Shown here piece by piece: positions 8,255 through 21,414 of a stretch of 64,000 nt of DNA. Origin of the DNA: Streptomyces celluloflavus (lineage in GTDB: Bacteria; Actinomycetota; Actinomycetes; Streptomycetales; Streptomycetaceae); assembly GCA_000720995.1 (NCBI GenBank), contig JOEL01000035.1:1-64000 (forward strand), read 5' to 3'. Each line of letters opens with the position of its first letter. The stretch's first letter is position 1. The notes under the pieces are model-generated. The model was not told the DNA's origin, ran no database searches, and was given only the letters and a program-made list of their open reading frames with translations. The translations under genes and the position numbers were made by a program.

Positions 8255-8799
8255 CAGCTGTCCTCGCGTTCGGCGGCGATCTCGACCTGGCTCTCGTCGA
8301 GGAGGCCGGGGGGCGGGTCGATGACCGCACGCTGCTCCTGGAGGTCGATCTCCGGGACGATCTCGCCGACGAACGGGATCAGGACTTCACTGCCGTCGGG
8401 CCGCCTGACGATCAGCAGGTCCTGGTAGGGCAGGTGCGAGATCTCGGCGATCCGGCCGACGGTGGTGCCGTCGCGGGTGACGACGTCGAGGTCGATCAGC
8501 TGGTGGTCGTAGAACTCCTCGGGGTCCTCCGGGACCTCCTCGGGGTCCACCTCGGCGATCAGCAGGGTGTTGCGCAGCGCCTCGGCGCCCGTACGGTCCT
8601 GGACGCCTTCGAAGCGCAGCAGCAGCCGGCCGCTGTGCACCCGGCCGGTCGCGATGGTCAGCGGTCCGGTGGCGGACGGCTCCGTGGCCAGCACGGCGCC
8701 GGGCGCGAGCCGCAGTTCGGGCTCGTCGGTCCGCACCTCTACCGTGACCTCGCCCTTGATGCCGTGGGCCCGGCCGATCCGTGCGACTACCAGCTGCAC
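8254..8799 (-). CDS. rimM: 16S rRNA processing protein RimM
   Basis: A 181-residue 30S maturation factor acting on the 30S head and S19 region. The N-terminal RimM domain starts [18 protein letters not shown]. The C-terminal PRC-barrel includes [11 protein letters not shown] and [12 protein letters not shown]. The GTG start at 8799 is supported by AGAGGAG six bases upstream. It is coupled to trmD by a 1-nt overlap. Confidence 0.96.
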   Translation of the reverse strand: MQLVVARIGRAHGIKGEVTVEVRTDEPELRLAPGAVLATEPSATGPLTIATGRVHSGRLLLRFEGVQDRTGAEALRNTLLIAEVDPEEVPEDPEEFYDHQLIDLDVVTRDGTTVGRIAEISHLPYQDLLIVRRPDGSEVLIPFVGEIVPEIDLQEQRAVIDPPPGLLDESQVEIAAEREDS

Positions 8800-8948
8800 G
8801 CTGTGCTCCTCTTTGCGACTGAACCGCCACCGCTCTCGCGGGGTGGCCGAGGACCGTCGTGGTTCCTCAAACGATGGTGCGGAATGGGCGGTGTGGAAGG
8901 GGCGGCGAAACGCCGCCGGTGGCGGACACCGTGGCCGCGGACGACAAA

Positions 8949-8980
8949 GGCCGGGGACGGCTCGAAAGCCCTCCCCGGCC
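8949..8980 (-). terminator. Strong hairpin between khpA and rimM
   Basis: A 9-bp outer stem (8949-8957 with 8972-8980), one C-C mismatch, then a GGCT/AGCC inner stem closed by a CGAA tetraloop. It lies about 20 nt after the khpA stop and may attenuate transcription from rpsP-khpA into rimM-trmD. Confidence 0.6.
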
Positions 8981-9000
8981 CGAGCCGGTGTTCCCTTTGT

Positions 9001-9240
9001 TCAGCGGACCTGGTCCACGTCGACGAGGTCGACGCGGATGCCCCGCCCGCCGAGAGCGCCTACGACGGTCCGCAGCGCGCGGGCGGTACGGCCGTTGCGG
9101 CCGATCACCTTGCCGAGGTCGTCGGGGTGCACCCGTACCTCCAGCACGCGCCCGCGGCGCAGGGTGCGCGAGGCTACCTGCACGTCGTCGGGGTTGTCGA
9201 CGATGCCCTTGACGAGGTGCTCAAGGGCTTCCTCGAGCAT
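9001..9240 (-). CDS. khpA: KH-domain RNA-binding protein KhpA
   Basis: A 79-residue single KH domain. The GxxG loop lies in LGKVIGRNGRTARALRTVV. It follows rpsP by 2 nt. KhpA proteins bind RNA, often as a dimer or with KhpB/Jag, and the rpsP-khpA-rimM-trmD order is widely conserved. The strong hairpin downstream separates it from rimM. Confidence 0.95.
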   Translation of the reverse strand: MLEEALEHLVKGIVDNPDDVQVASRTLRRGRVLEVRVHPDDLGKVIGRNGRTARALRTVVGALGGRGIRVDLVDVDQVR

Positions 9241-9242
9241 GC

Positions 9243-9686
9243 TCAGGCCTCGGTCGACTCGGAGGTGGACTCGGCCTCAGCAGCCTCGTCCGCCTTCTTG
9301 TCAGCCTTCTTCGCCTTCGGGGTGATGGCCTCACCCTTGGGCTCGTTGCCGGACGCCTTGGCGGCGGCCTCGAAGAGGTGGCGCTTGTCGGCCTTCGGCT
9401 CGGCGACCTTCATCGGCGCCGGGGCCGGCAGGCCCTTGAACTTCTGCCAGTCGCCGGTCACCTTGAGGATGGCCATGACGGGCTCGGTCGGCTGCGCGCC
9501 GACACCCAGCCAGTACTGGACACGCTCGGAGTTGACCTCGATGCGCGAGGGGTTCTGCACCGGGTGGTACAGGCCGATCTCCTCGATGGCCCGGCCGTCA
9601 CGGCGGGTACGGGAGTCGGCGATGACGATGCGGTAGTGAGGCGCGCGGATCTTGCCCAGACGCTTCAGCTTGATCTTGACTGCCAC
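9243..9686 (-). CDS. rpsP: 30S ribosomal protein S16
   Basis: A 147-residue S16. The core ([20 protein letters not shown], then [20 protein letters not shown]) is canonical. A Lys/Ala/Glu-rich C-terminal extension of about 60 residues is typical of actinobacterial S16. GTG 9686 is chosen because it gives the standard family N-terminus; the longer frame to 9725 is not conserved-looking. It is the first gene of the rpsP-khpA-rimM-trmD-rplS series. Confidence 0.95.
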   Translation of the reverse strand: MAVKIKLKRLGKIRAPHYRIVIADSRTRRDGRAIEEIGLYHPVQNPSRIEVNSERVQYWLGVGAQPTEPVMAILKVTGDWQKFKGLPAPAPMKVAEPKADKRHLFEAAAKASGNEPKGEAITPKAKKADKKADEAAEAESTSESTEA

Positions 9687-9842
9687 GGAAGTGGTGTCTC
9701 CTGGTCTTGACGTGGTGGGGCACAACGGGATGCCACGTGGGGTTGCGGTACTCGGGGTGCCCGATGGACGCGTCAGCCGGAGGAGAGAGGGGTCCTATGC
9801 GACTGTCGAGTACAGCTAGCCATTGTGCCACACGCCCCGGGA

Positions 9843-10433
9843 TCAGCCGACCGCGGCCACCTCGGGGATCCGGAACGGCTTACCGCAGCCACCGCAGACG
9901 ATCGGGGCCTGGGCCAGCACCGACGGGACGACCCGGACGTTGCGCCCGCAGTCGCAGACGGCCTTGACGCGGACACCGCCTCCGGAGGAGCCGTGCCGGG
10001 CAGCCGGGCCGCGGAAGCTGCGCGTGGTGTCGGTGGCCGTCGCGGCGGTGTGCGCCTTGAGGGCTCTGGCCAGCCGCTCGATGGTGGGGCGGTAGCGCCT
10101 CCTGGCCTCGGGGTTGAGCGTGACCAGGGAGAAGCCGCTGCTGGGATGCGGCTCGTCGGCGTGGTCGAGGCCCAGCTCCTCGGCGATCGCCAGGAAACGT
10201 CGGTTGTGGTAGCGGCCTGCGCGGGAGGTGTCGCGGATGCCGCGGGCGGCGGCGATGCCGTGGACGGCCTCGTGGAGCAGCCGTTCGAAGGAGAGCTCGG
10301 CGCCACAGGCGGACGAGGATTCTCCGATCAGGGACTCGGGGGCGGCCAGGTCCGGCAGCTCGGAGTGGTGCCGTTGAATATCGGCCCAGGCGAGCGCCAG
10401 CTCGGCGGCGAGAACAGGCGGTGTCGTGCTCAC
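9843..10433 (-). CDS. SprT-like zinc metalloprotein
   Basis: About 196 residues from GTG 10433. It has an HExxH zinc site (LLHEAVHGIAAARGI) followed by RYHNRRFLAIAEELGL, whose His is the expected third ligand. A C-terminal zinc ribbon follows (CDCG, then CGGCGKPF). This is the SprT/Spartan-like arrangement. The bacterial function is unknown; proteolysis of DNA-protein crosslinks is the eukaryotic role. The start is uncertain: GTG 10433 lacks a strong RBS, and an ATG at 10496 lies in an unusually AT-rich patch that could instead be the promoter. It is upstream of rpsP on the same strand. Confidence 0.75.
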   Translation of the reverse strand: MSTTPPVLAAELALAWADIQRHHSELPDLAAPESLIGESSSACGAELSFERLLHEAVHGIAAARGIRDTSRAGRYHNRRFLAIAEELGLDHADEPHPSSGFSLVTLNPEARRRYRPTIERLARALKAHTAATATDTTRSFRGPAARHGSSGGGVRVKAVCDCGRNVRVVPSVLAQAPIVCGGCGKPFRIPEVAAVG

Positions 10434-11019
10434 GTCGTGACAACGAGCCGGGGTCGCCCAGTGTTCCGATTCCGGGGCATCCCAAATAATTTGCACGTAC
10501 CAGTCAGTTTCCGGTCATGGGTCATGCCGCGGGCCGGGTGCGCTGATCTGCGAAGAAGGCGCCCATCAGCCATCAAGTTGGCGCGTACCCACGCGTACGC
10601 CCACATGGCGCAGCCTGTCGCAGGCCGGAGGCACACCGGCCGGATGGGGGCCGGACGCCGGGGGCGACGATCGTCGCCGCGGCGATGTTACTGCGGGTAT
10701 CTCCGGTCCCCGACACCGGCCCCACGGCCGGACCGTCCGGCATCGGCCACCACCGGCCGGCCGGCCCCGTCGGGCAGCGCCGCGCGGACCGGACGGCGGA
10801 CGCTGCCGTGGCGGAACGGCGCGGGGCGGGGCACTCTGGAACGGCACGTCACGGCGCGTGCCCGGCGCATCCGGGGGCGCGCGGGAGACAACCCCGGCGC
10901 ATCCTCTGGACGCCTGGACGGATGCGCAGTTGTCTGGATCGCGGGGGCGCACCACGCGCGGACACGGGGGCGATCGGCACGGAACAGCTTCGGGTTCTCG
11001 GCGAATAGGGGCGCTTGCG
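10434..11019. other. Intergenic region between divergent SprT-like and methyltransferase genes
   Basis: 586 bases with no frame I can support. The stretch near 10480-10500 is unusually AT-rich for this genome and may carry the promoter of the SprT-like gene. The rest is GC-rich with no clear repeat or RNA. Confidence 0.5.
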
Positions 11020-11895
11020 ATGTCACCCACGCTCGTACGGCACCAGCTTCCGGACTCCGGCTCCACGGATCGTCCGGATCCCGTGGCGACGGCTTCCGAC
11101 GGCCTGTGCGCGCCCGCCGGCCCGCGGGCGCGCGCCCGGGACTGGGCCGAGATACAGGAGCGGATGCTGGTCCCGCTGTACGAGGCCGCGTACACCCGGC
11201 TGGGCGTCGGTCCCGGCACCCGGCTGCTGGGGCTGGGCTGCGGTTCCGGGCTGGCGCTGCTGCTCGCGGCGGGGCGCGGGGCGCGGGTCGGCGGCGTGGA
11301 CACGGACGAGTACCGGCTGGAGCTGGCGCGGGAGCGGCTCGTGCCGGACGGCCGGACCGGGGCCGCGCGGCCGGTCGGCGGCCGGCTCGACGAGGTGGCC
11401 GGCGGCGGCCCGTTCACCGTGGTGACCGCGTTCCCTCCGGTGGGCGGCGCGGGCTTCGCCGAGGGGCCGGTGGCCGCCCTGACGGCGGCGGCGGGCCTGG
11501 CGGAGCGCGGCAGCGCGGTGGTGCTGGGCGGCTGGGGCCCGGTGGAGCGGTGCGCGACGGCCGGGGTGCTGCGGGTGGCGCAGCGGCTGGCCGATCCGCT
11601 GCGGACGGCGGGCGGCTGGTGGCCCGGCGGCCGGGACGATCTGGAGGAACTGGCGGAGACGGCCGGGCTGCGGCCGGACGGGTCGGGCCGGGTGGCCTGC
11701 CCGTTCGGGTACGCGGACGCGGCGAGCGCGGTGCGCGGACTGCTGTCGACGGGCGCGTTCGACGCGGCGCTGGAGGCGGCCGGGCAGCCGCAGGTGGAAA
11801 AGGAGCTCCGCGAGGCGCTGCATCCGTATCTGCGGGCGGACGGGACGGTCTGGATGCCGAATGTGTTCCGGTATCTGATCGCGCGGACGCGGTAG
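11020..11895 (+). CDS. Class I SAM-dependent methyltransferase-like protein
   Basis: A 291-residue protein with a Rossmann-type SAM-binding motif I (RLLGLGCGSGLALLLAAGRG), an acidic residue in GGVDTDEY, and a later segment typical of small-molecule methyltransferases. The substrate is unknown. The ATG 11020 has AGGGG nine bases upstream. It stands alone on the plus strand between two minus-strand blocks. The sequence is very Gly/Ala/Arg-rich, but codon bias is consistent with coding. Confidence 0.75.
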   Translation: MSPTLVRHQLPDSGSTDRPDPVATASDGLCAPAGPRARARDWAEIQERMLVPLYEAAYTRLGVGPGTRLLGLGCGSGLALLLAAGRGARVGGVDTDEYRLELARERLVPDGRTGAARPVGGRLDEVAGGGPFTVVTAFPPVGGAGFAEGPVAALTAAAGLAERGSAVVLGGWGPVERCATAGVLRVAQRLADPLRTAGGWWPGGRDDLEELAETAGLRPDGSGRVACPFGYADAASAVRGLLSTGAFDAALEAAGQPQVEKELREALHPYLRADGTVWMPNVFRYLIARTR

Positions 11896-12190
11896 GGGGA
11901 CGCGGCGGGACCGTACGCGGGACGAGGGCCGTACGCGGGACGGCTTCGGTGGCGGACCGGGGTGACCCCACGGGCCGGGTGGCGCGGATCTGCTGACGGC
12001 TCGTCAACATCCGGGAGCCTGTGTGCCGTTACGTGTATGAACGCCATCCGTGACCGCCATCGACGAGCGGTTCCTGACCCGTGACGGAGACGCCGCCCGG
12101 CGACTGGCGGTGCCGCTGGGCGCGGCCGGCGACCGGCTGATCGCCACCAACGACCCCACCATCGACCGCGGCCGACGGGCCCAAAGCGCG

Positions 12191-12227
12191 CGTGAGCCCC
12201 CGGCCGTCCGGCGGTCGGGGGCTCACG
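12191..12227 (-). terminator. Terminator of ffh
   Basis: A perfect 12-bp stem (12191-12202 with 12216-12227) and a 13-nt loop, ending about 20 nt after the ffh stop. The rest of the 352-base gap (11896-12247) holds a 14-bp direct repeat (11911-11924 and 11929-11942) and no supported gene. Confidence 0.75.
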
Positions 12228-12247
12228 GAGCGCGGTGGCTCCGGGGG

Positions 12248-13798
12248 TCAGCCCATGAACTTCTTGAATTCCTCGGGGAGTTCGAAGTTCTGCGGCTGGT
12301 CGCCGCCCTGCGGCAGGCCCAGCGGGTTGCCGGCCTGGGCGGCCTCGCGGCGGGCGACCGCGGCCTCTTCGTCGGCCTTGCGCTTCATCGGGTTGCCGCT
12401 CTTGCGCTTGCCCTTGGCCTGCTTCTGCTGCTTCTTCTGGCGGCCGGGGCCGCCGCCCATGCCCGGCATCCCCGGCATGCCCGGCATGCCGCCGCCCTGG
12501 GCCATCTTCGACATCATCTTGCGGGCGTCGAAGAACCGCTCGACGAGGTTCTTCACCGCGCTGACGTCGACGCCGGAGCCCTTGGCGATCCGGGCGCGGC
12601 GCGAGCCGTTGATGATCGTCGGCTCCTGGCGCTCGGCCGGCGTCATCGACTTGATGATGGCGGCCGTGCGGTCCACCTCGCGCTCGTCGAGGTTGTTGAT
12701 CTGCTCCTTCATCTGCCCCATGCCGGGCAGCATGCCGAGCAGCTTGGAGATGGAGCCCATCTTGCGGACCTGCTCCATCTGGGCCAGGAAGTCGTCGAGC
12801 GTGAACTCCTTGGGGCCCTTCTGGAGCTTGGCCGCCATCTTCTCGGCCTCGGCCTGGCTGAAGGTCTGCTCGGCCTTCTCGATGAGCGAGAGCATGTCGC
12901 CCATGCCGAGGATGCGGGACGCCATGCGGTCCGGGTGGAACGCGTCGAACTCGTCCAGCTTCTCGCCGTTGGAGGCGAACATGATCTGCTTGCCGGTGAC
13001 GTGCGCGATGGACAGCGCGGCACCGCCGCGGGCGTCGCCGTCGAGCTTGGAGAGCACCACACCGTCGAAGCCGACGCCGTCGCGGAACGCCTCGGCGGTG
13101 TTGACGGCGTCCTGGCCGATCATCGCGTCGACGACGAAGAGGACCTCGTCGGGGCTGACCGCGTCGCGGATGTCCGCGGCCTGCTGCATCAGTTCCTGGT
13201 CGATGCCCAGCCGGCCGGCGGTGTCGACGACGACGACGTCGTACTGCTTGCTACGGGCGTACTCGATGGAGTCCTTGGCGACCTGGACCGGGTCGCCGAC
13301 GCCGTTGCCCGGCTGGGGCGCGTAGACGGCGACCCCGGCGCGCTCGGCGACGACGGAGAGCTGGTTGACGGCGTTGGGGCGCTGGAGGTCACAGGCGACG
13401 AGCAGCGGGGTGTGGCCCTGGGAGGTGAGCCAGCGGCCGAGCTTTCCGGCGAGGGTGGTCTTACCGGCGCCCTGGAGGCCGGCCAGCATGATGACGGTCG
13501 GCGCGGTCTTGGCGAAGCGCAGCCGGCGGGTCTCGCCGCCGAGGATGCCGACGAGCTCCTCGTTGACGATCTTGACGATCTGCTGTGCCGGGTTGAGGGC
13601 CCGGGAGACCTCTTCCCCGCGGGCGCGCTCCTTGACCGCCGCGATGAAGGCCCGTACGACGGGCAGCGCGACGTCGGCCTCCAGCAGGGCGATACGGATC
13701 TCGCGTGCCGTGGCATCGATATCGGCCTCGCTCAGGCGGCCCTTGCCCCGGAGGTTTTTGAAAGTACTCGCCAAGCGGTCGGAAAGCGTATCGAACAC
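12248..13798 (-). CDS. ffh: Signal recognition particle protein Ffh (SRP54)
   Basis: A 516-residue SRP GTPase that binds 4.5S RNA and signal sequences and docks with FtsY. The N domain (MFDTLSDRLASTFKNLRGKG) is followed by the G domain with GLQGAGKTT (about residue 105), DTAGRLGID and TKLD-type SKLDGDARGG. The M domain is methionine-rich (LLGMLPGMGQM, GGGMPGMPGMPGMGGG) and contains the RNA-binding RARIAKGSG segment. The C-terminal Lys-rich extension is usual in Streptomyces. A terminator hairpin follows. Confidence 0.98.
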   Translation of the reverse strand: MFDTLSDRLASTFKNLRGKGRLSEADIDATAREIRIALLEADVALPVVRAFIAAVKERARGEEVSRALNPAQQIVKIVNEELVGILGGETRRLRFAKTAPTVIMLAGLQGAGKTTLAGKLGRWLTSQGHTPLLVACDLQRPNAVNQLSVVAERAGVAVYAPQPGNGVGDPVQVAKDSIEYARSKQYDVVVVDTAGRLGIDQELMQQAADIRDAVSPDEVLFVVDAMIGQDAVNTAEAFRDGVGFDGVVLSKLDGDARGGAALSIAHVTGKQIMFASNGEKLDEFDAFHPDRMASRILGMGDMLSLIEKAEQTFSQAEAEKMAAKLQKGPKEFTLDDFLAQMEQVRKMGSISKLLGMLPGMGQMKEQINNLDEREVDRTAAIIKSMTPAERQEPTIINGSRRARIAKGSGVDVSAVKNLVERFFDARKMMSKMAQGGGMPGMPGMPGMGGGPGRQKKQQKQAKGKRKSGNPMKRKADEEAAVARREAAQAGNPLGLPQGGDQPQNFELPEEFKKFMG

Positions 13799-13925
13799 GG
13801 CGGTCGTCGATCCTCGGGGTCGGGGGCAGAGGCAATCGCTTCCTAGGGTATCCGGCCCGCCGGGCGAGCCACCGCGGACCGCCGGTACCGGGGCGGCCGG
13901 GCGGACGCGGGCGAGGTGGCGCGGG

Positions 13926-16463
13926 TCACTCCAGGGCCCCCTGTACCTCGCGGGCGACGGCCGCGGCCCGCTCGGCGGTCAGCGGGGCGCCCGCGGTGTC
14001 GGTCACGTAGAAGGCGTCCACCGCGTTCGCCCCCAGGGTGCTGATGTGCGCGCTGCGGACGGTGACCCGGGTCGCCTCCAGGGCGCGGCCGATGCGGTGC
14101 AGCAGACCGTGGGCGTCCTGGGCACGGACCTCGATCACGGTGGCGGCGCGGGAGCCGCCGGGGGCGACGGTGACGGTGGGCGGCGGGACGGGGAGGGCCG
14201 CGCGCCGGTGCCGGGCGTAGGCGCGCTCGCGCTCCGCGAGGCGGGCGGGGATGTCGAGGGAGCCGTCCAGGGCGCGCACCAGATCCGCGCGCAGCCGGTC
14301 GGCCTGCGGCAGCGCGCCGTATTCGGCGGCCACCCGCCAGCGCAGCAGCAGGACCGGGCCGGCGCCGGCCGGGTCGAGGGTGCGCAGGTCGGCGGCGTGC
14401 ACGGTGAGGCGGTGCAGGGCCAGTACGCCGGCCGCGGCGGGCAGTACGCCCGGCTGGTCGGGGACGGCGATGAGCAGTTCGACGCCGACGGGTTCCGGGT
14501 CGGCGCCCGGGGTGCGGGGTGCCGTCGCGGCCGGGGAGCCGGCCGGGGTGTGCAGGGCCAGTACGGGCCCGCCGGTGCGTCGTGCCACGACGGCCAGCCG
14601 CTCCTGCTCCGGTGTCGGCCCGGCCACGGCGCGGGCGGGGCGGGAGCGGCCCGCCAGGTGGGCGGCGACGCGGTCGGCCAGGTCGGCGACGAGCCCGGCG
14701 CGCCAGGTGCTCCAGGCGGCGGGCCCGGTGGCGAGGGCGTCGGCCTCGGTCAGGGCGTGCAGCAGTTCCAGGGTGCCGGTGGTGCCGACGGCCTCGGCGA
14801 CCGCGGCGACCGTCGCCGGGTCGTCCAGGTCGCGGCGGGTGGCGGTCTCGGTGAGCAGCAGGTGGTGCCGGACGAGGGTGGCGATCACCGTGGCGTCGCG
14901 GGCGTCGAGGCCGAGCCGGGCGGCCACGTCGCGGGCGATGGTCTCGCCGGCCACCGCGTGGTCGCCGGGCCAGCCCTTGCCGATGTCGTGCAGCAGGGCG
15001 GCGATCAGCAGCAGGTCGGGGCGGTGCACCCGGCGGGTCAGGGCGGCGGCCCGGACGGCGGTCTCGACCAGGTGGCGGTCCACGGTCCAGGTGTGCACGG
15101 GGTTGCGCTGCGGCCGGCAGCGGACGCGTTCCCAGTCGGGCAGCAGCCGCGTCACGATGCCCTCGGCCTCCAGGGACTCCCAGACGGGCACGGTGTGCGG
15201 GCCCGCGCCGAGCAGGGTCACCAGCTGTTCGCGGGCTTCGGCGGGCCAGGGCACGGGCAGCGGGTGGGCGGCCATGGCCAGGCCGCACCGGCGGATCGCG
15301 TGCATCGCGAGCGGCAGTCCGGCCCGTGCGGCGGCGGCCGCGGCGCGCAGCACCAGCACCGGGTCCCGTTCGGGGCGCGCGGAGCGGGCCAGCACCGCCT
15401 CGCCGTCGTGCTCGACGACGCCCTCGGCGAGCGGCAGCCGGCCCGCGCCGCGGCCGTGCAGCAGCCCGCGCAGCACCGGTCTGCAGGAGCGGGCCCGCAG
15501 CACCCGGGCGACCTCGCGCCAGGTGACGTCGGTGGCGTAGGAGATGGTGCGGGCGGATTCGTAGGTCTGCCGCAGCAGGACGTCGGCGTCCAGCATGCCG
15601 AGGATGTGGGCGACCTGGTCCTGTTCCTGGAGGGCGAGCCGGTCGGTGGCGCGGCCGGTGACGAGGTGCAGGGCGTCCCGGGTGTCGAGCAGCCGGGCGC
15701 GGGCGGTTTCCAGGCCGCCGCGCGGGGCGTCGGCGAGCCAGGAGGCGGCGACCGCGCGGAGTGCGGTGGCGTCCCGCAGCCCGCCTCTGGCCTCCTTGAG
15801 GTCCGGTTCGAGGAGGTACTGGAGCTCGCCCTGCCGGCCGGCGCGTTCCCGGCACAGGTCGTGGAGTTCGGGCAGCCGGGTGGGGGCGCTCTCGCGCCAG
15901 TCGGCGTAGGCGGTGGTCCGCAGGGCGGCGGTGAGCGCCGGGTCGCCGGCCAGGTGGCGGGCGTCGAGCAGGCCCAGTTGCACCTTGAGGTCCGCGCGGC
16001 CGACCTTGCGGGCCTCGGCGGGGGTGCGGACGGCGTGGTCGAGGTCCAGGCCGAGGTCCCAGACGGGGTACCAGAGGCGGTCGGCGAGCGCGGCGAGGGC
16101 GCCGGCGGCGGCCCGGCCGTCGTGCAGCAGCAGGAGGTCGAGGTCGCTGCGCGGGGAGAGTTCGCCGCGGCCGTAGCCGCCGACGGCGACGAGGGCGGCG
16201 CCGGGTACGCCGGTCTCGGCGGCGGCGCCGGTCAGCAGGGCGCCGAGCCAGTCGTCGGTCAGCCGGGCGAGGGCGGCGCGGCGGGCCGGGCCCGCCGGTG
16301 CGGCGTCCTGGAGGAGCCGCAGCCGGGCCGCGGCGTAGCCGCCGTCGGGGGCTGGGCCGGTCCCCTGGGGTGTGTGCGGTCCCGGTAGGCGGTCCGGTTC
16401 CGCTGTGTCCTCGGCGTCCTGGGCGTCCTCGATGGACTTGATGTCCTCGGCGCTGTCGGTCAA
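13926..16463 (-). CDS. glnD: [Protein-PII] nucleotidyltransferase GlnD
   Basis: An 845-residue bifunctional enzyme that modifies and demodifies the PII protein GlnK in response to nitrogen status. Its nucleotidyltransferase motif is GGYGRGELSPRSDLD (residues 95-109). An HD hydrolase domain contains LLHDIGKGWPGDH (about residue 490) and VRHHLLL. C-terminal ACT domains include VIEVRAQDAHGLLHRIGRAL. In S. coelicolor GlnD adenylylates rather than uridylylates GlnK. It is third in amtB-glnK-glnD, separated from glnK by a hairpin that may lower its expression. Confidence 0.97.
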   Translation of the reverse strand: MTDSAEDIKSIEDAQDAEDTAEPDRLPGPHTPQGTGPAPDGGYAAARLRLLQDAAPAGPARRAALARLTDDWLGALLTGAAAETGVPGAALVAVGGYGRGELSPRSDLDLLLLHDGRAAAGALAALADRLWYPVWDLGLDLDHAVRTPAEARKVGRADLKVQLGLLDARHLAGDPALTAALRTTAYADWRESAPTRLPELHDLCRERAGRQGELQYLLEPDLKEARGGLRDATALRAVAASWLADAPRGGLETARARLLDTRDALHLVTGRATDRLALQEQDQVAHILGMLDADVLLRQTYESARTISYATDVTWREVARVLRARSCRPVLRGLLHGRGAGRLPLAEGVVEHDGEAVLARSARPERDPVLVLRAAAAAARAGLPLAMHAIRRCGLAMAAHPLPVPWPAEAREQLVTLLGAGPHTVPVWESLEAEGIVTRLLPDWERVRCRPQRNPVHTWTVDRHLVETAVRAAALTRRVHRPDLLLIAALLHDIGKGWPGDHAVAGETIARDVAARLGLDARDATVIATLVRHHLLLTETATRRDLDDPATVAAVAEAVGTTGTLELLHALTEADALATGPAAWSTWRAGLVADLADRVAAHLAGRSRPARAVAGPTPEQERLAVVARRTGGPVLALHTPAGSPAATAPRTPGADPEPVGVELLIAVPDQPGVLPAAAGVLALHRLTVHAADLRTLDPAGAGPVLLLRWRVAAEYGALPQADRLRADLVRALDGSLDIPARLAERERAYARHRRAALPVPPPTVTVAPGGSRAATVIEVRAQDAHGLLHRIGRALEATRVTVRSAHISTLGANAVDAFYVTDTAGAPLTAERAAAVAREVQGALE

Positions 16464-16571
16464 CTCGGGTGCTCCTCGGTCGTGTTGTCCCCGGCACTGT
16501 CGCCCCCCGGGATCAGTCTGGGCCGCGGCGGCGGGGGGCGGCTATCCGCCGCACGGGCGTCCCGCGCGCCC

Positions 16572-16608
16572 GGTGCGACGGGGCGGTTTCCCGGCGCCCC
16601 GCCGCACC
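16572..16608 (-). terminator. Hairpin between glnK and glnD
   Basis: A 14-bp stem with one mismatch (16572-16585 with 16595-16608) and a 9-nt loop, about 30 nt beyond the glnK stop. It is likely a partial terminator within amtB-glnK-glnD. Confidence 0.5.
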
Positions 16609-16636
16609 GCCGGGACCGCCGCGGACCGCGCCGCCG

Positions 16637-20189
<3,553 letters not shown>

Positions 20190-20376
20190 TGGAGTGCCCC
20201 CGTCCCGATCGTCGCCTCGTTGCGAACCACCCACAGGATGCCGCCTGTTGCGGCGCCTGTGCGCGGTAGCTCTACCCGAGCACGGGTTCCGGCCACACCT
20301 CCGGGCGCCGCACGACGGGCGCGTTGCCGCTGGCATACCCGTACGAACGTTGCCCCGTGAGGGTTCACGCACCGAA

Positions 20377-20394
20377 CGTAATCGTACGATCACG
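20377..20394. promoter_or_regulatory. Palindrome in the nsdA/Prim-Pol divergent region
   Basis: A perfect 10-bp core ATCGTACGAT (20381-20390) extends to an 18-bp near-palindrome with CGT/ACG outer arms. It lies 188 nt upstream of nsdA and 276 nt upstream of the Prim-Pol gene. It is an operator candidate by symmetry only. Nothing else stands out in the 480-base gap 20190-20669. Confidence 0.35.
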
Positions 20395-20669
20395 ACGGTC
20401 GCGAGGCGGGTCGCGCAAACGCCACCATTCGCCACCCCTTCGCATGAACTCCCGGTCCGCTCTGCGCGATTGACTTGACACCGGTCGAAACGGGTCGAGA
20501 AGGGCCGGGCGGAGTGCAGTGCGTGAGGGCGCGCGCTCCGCACCGCACCACCCGGCGCACGACGGGCGCGCCATCGGCGCCGTGGTCCGGCGACGGAGCG
20601 TCACCCCGCCTCGCCGGACCACCGGCACCGGCCCGTCATCACAGGCACGCATCACCCGTTGGAGGGGGC

Positions 20670-21338
20670 ATGGGCTTCACGATCGCCGGCATGCGGGAGA
20701 TCCGGACCGGCTCGCGGCGCCGCGTCCGCCCGGCCGAGAGCACGGCGGTGGCGGAGTACACCGGGCTGTGGGGCTGGGACGTCGTCCCCGGCGCTCGTAC
20801 GGTCCGCGGCGGCAGCGGCCGCCCGGACTGCTCCTGCGGCGCCGCCGGCTGCGCCGCCCCCGGCGCGCACCCGCTGACCGCCGGCCGGGAGCTGGCGGCC
20901 GGCGCGACGCTGGAGGAGACCGCCGCGGCATGGGCACGGACACCGGGCGCGGCGGTGCTGCTGCCGGTGGGCCGGTCGTTCGACATCCTCGACGTACCGG
21001 AGCCCGCGGGCCGCGGCGCGCTGGCGCGCCTGGAACGGATGGGGCTGCCACTCGGCCCGGTGGCCGCCACCCCGACCGGCCGCGCGCTGTTCTTCGTCGC
21101 CCCGGGCGCGGCCGCCGGCCTGCCCGGTCTGCTCTACCGGACGGGCTGGGACGACGCCCGTCTCGACCTGCGCCCGCTGGGCCCCGGTGACCACATCACC
21201 GCGCCCCCGTCCGACCTCGGCGGCCACGGCCCGATGCGCTGGCTGCGCCCTCCGACGCTGGACACCGCGGGCCGCCCACCGCAGGCCCGCCTGCTGCTGG
21301 GCACCCTGGCGTACGCCTGCCACCGCTCCGCGGCCTGA
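20670..21338 (+). CDS. Bifunctional DNA primase/polymerase (Prim-Pol) N-terminal domain protein
   Basis: A 222-residue protein with the Prim-Pol-like pattern seen in actinomycete chromosomal homologues. It has CSCGAAGCAAPGAHPL near residue 55, then DILDVPEPAGRGALARLERM and GPVAATPTGRALFFVAPG. It lacks a helicase or long C-terminal part, so it is a single-domain version and activity is uncertain. The ATG 20670 has a near-ideal RBS (GGAGGGGG). It is next to nsdA, the usual Streptomyces placement. Confidence 0.72.
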   Translation: MGFTIAGMREIRTGSRRRVRPAESTAVAEYTGLWGWDVVPGARTVRGGSGRPDCSCGAAGCAAPGAHPLTAGRELAAGATLEETAAAWARTPGAAVLLPVGRSFDILDVPEPAGRGALARLERMGLPLGPVAATPTGRALFFVAPGAAAGLPGLLYRTGWDDARLDLRPLGPGDHITAPPSDLGGHGPMRWLRPPTLDTAGRPPQARLLLGTLAYACHRSAA

Positions 21339-21414
21339 CGGCGGCGCACGGCGCGACGACGGCCGGGGGCGAGCACCGGGCGGCGTTGTCAGTGGCCGCT
21401 GCGACTACTCGACC

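Noticed and set aside
12050..13846. Long plus-strand frame antisense to ffh, starting at a GTG in the intergenic gap
   Set aside because: It mirrors ffh codons in a high-GC genome, has no RBS and shows no family resemblance.
13365..16388. Very long plus-strand frame (about 1000 codons) opposite glnD and ffh
   Set aside because: Low-complexity Gly/Arg-rich translation expected from antisense high-GC DNA; glnD and ffh on the other strand are unmistakable.
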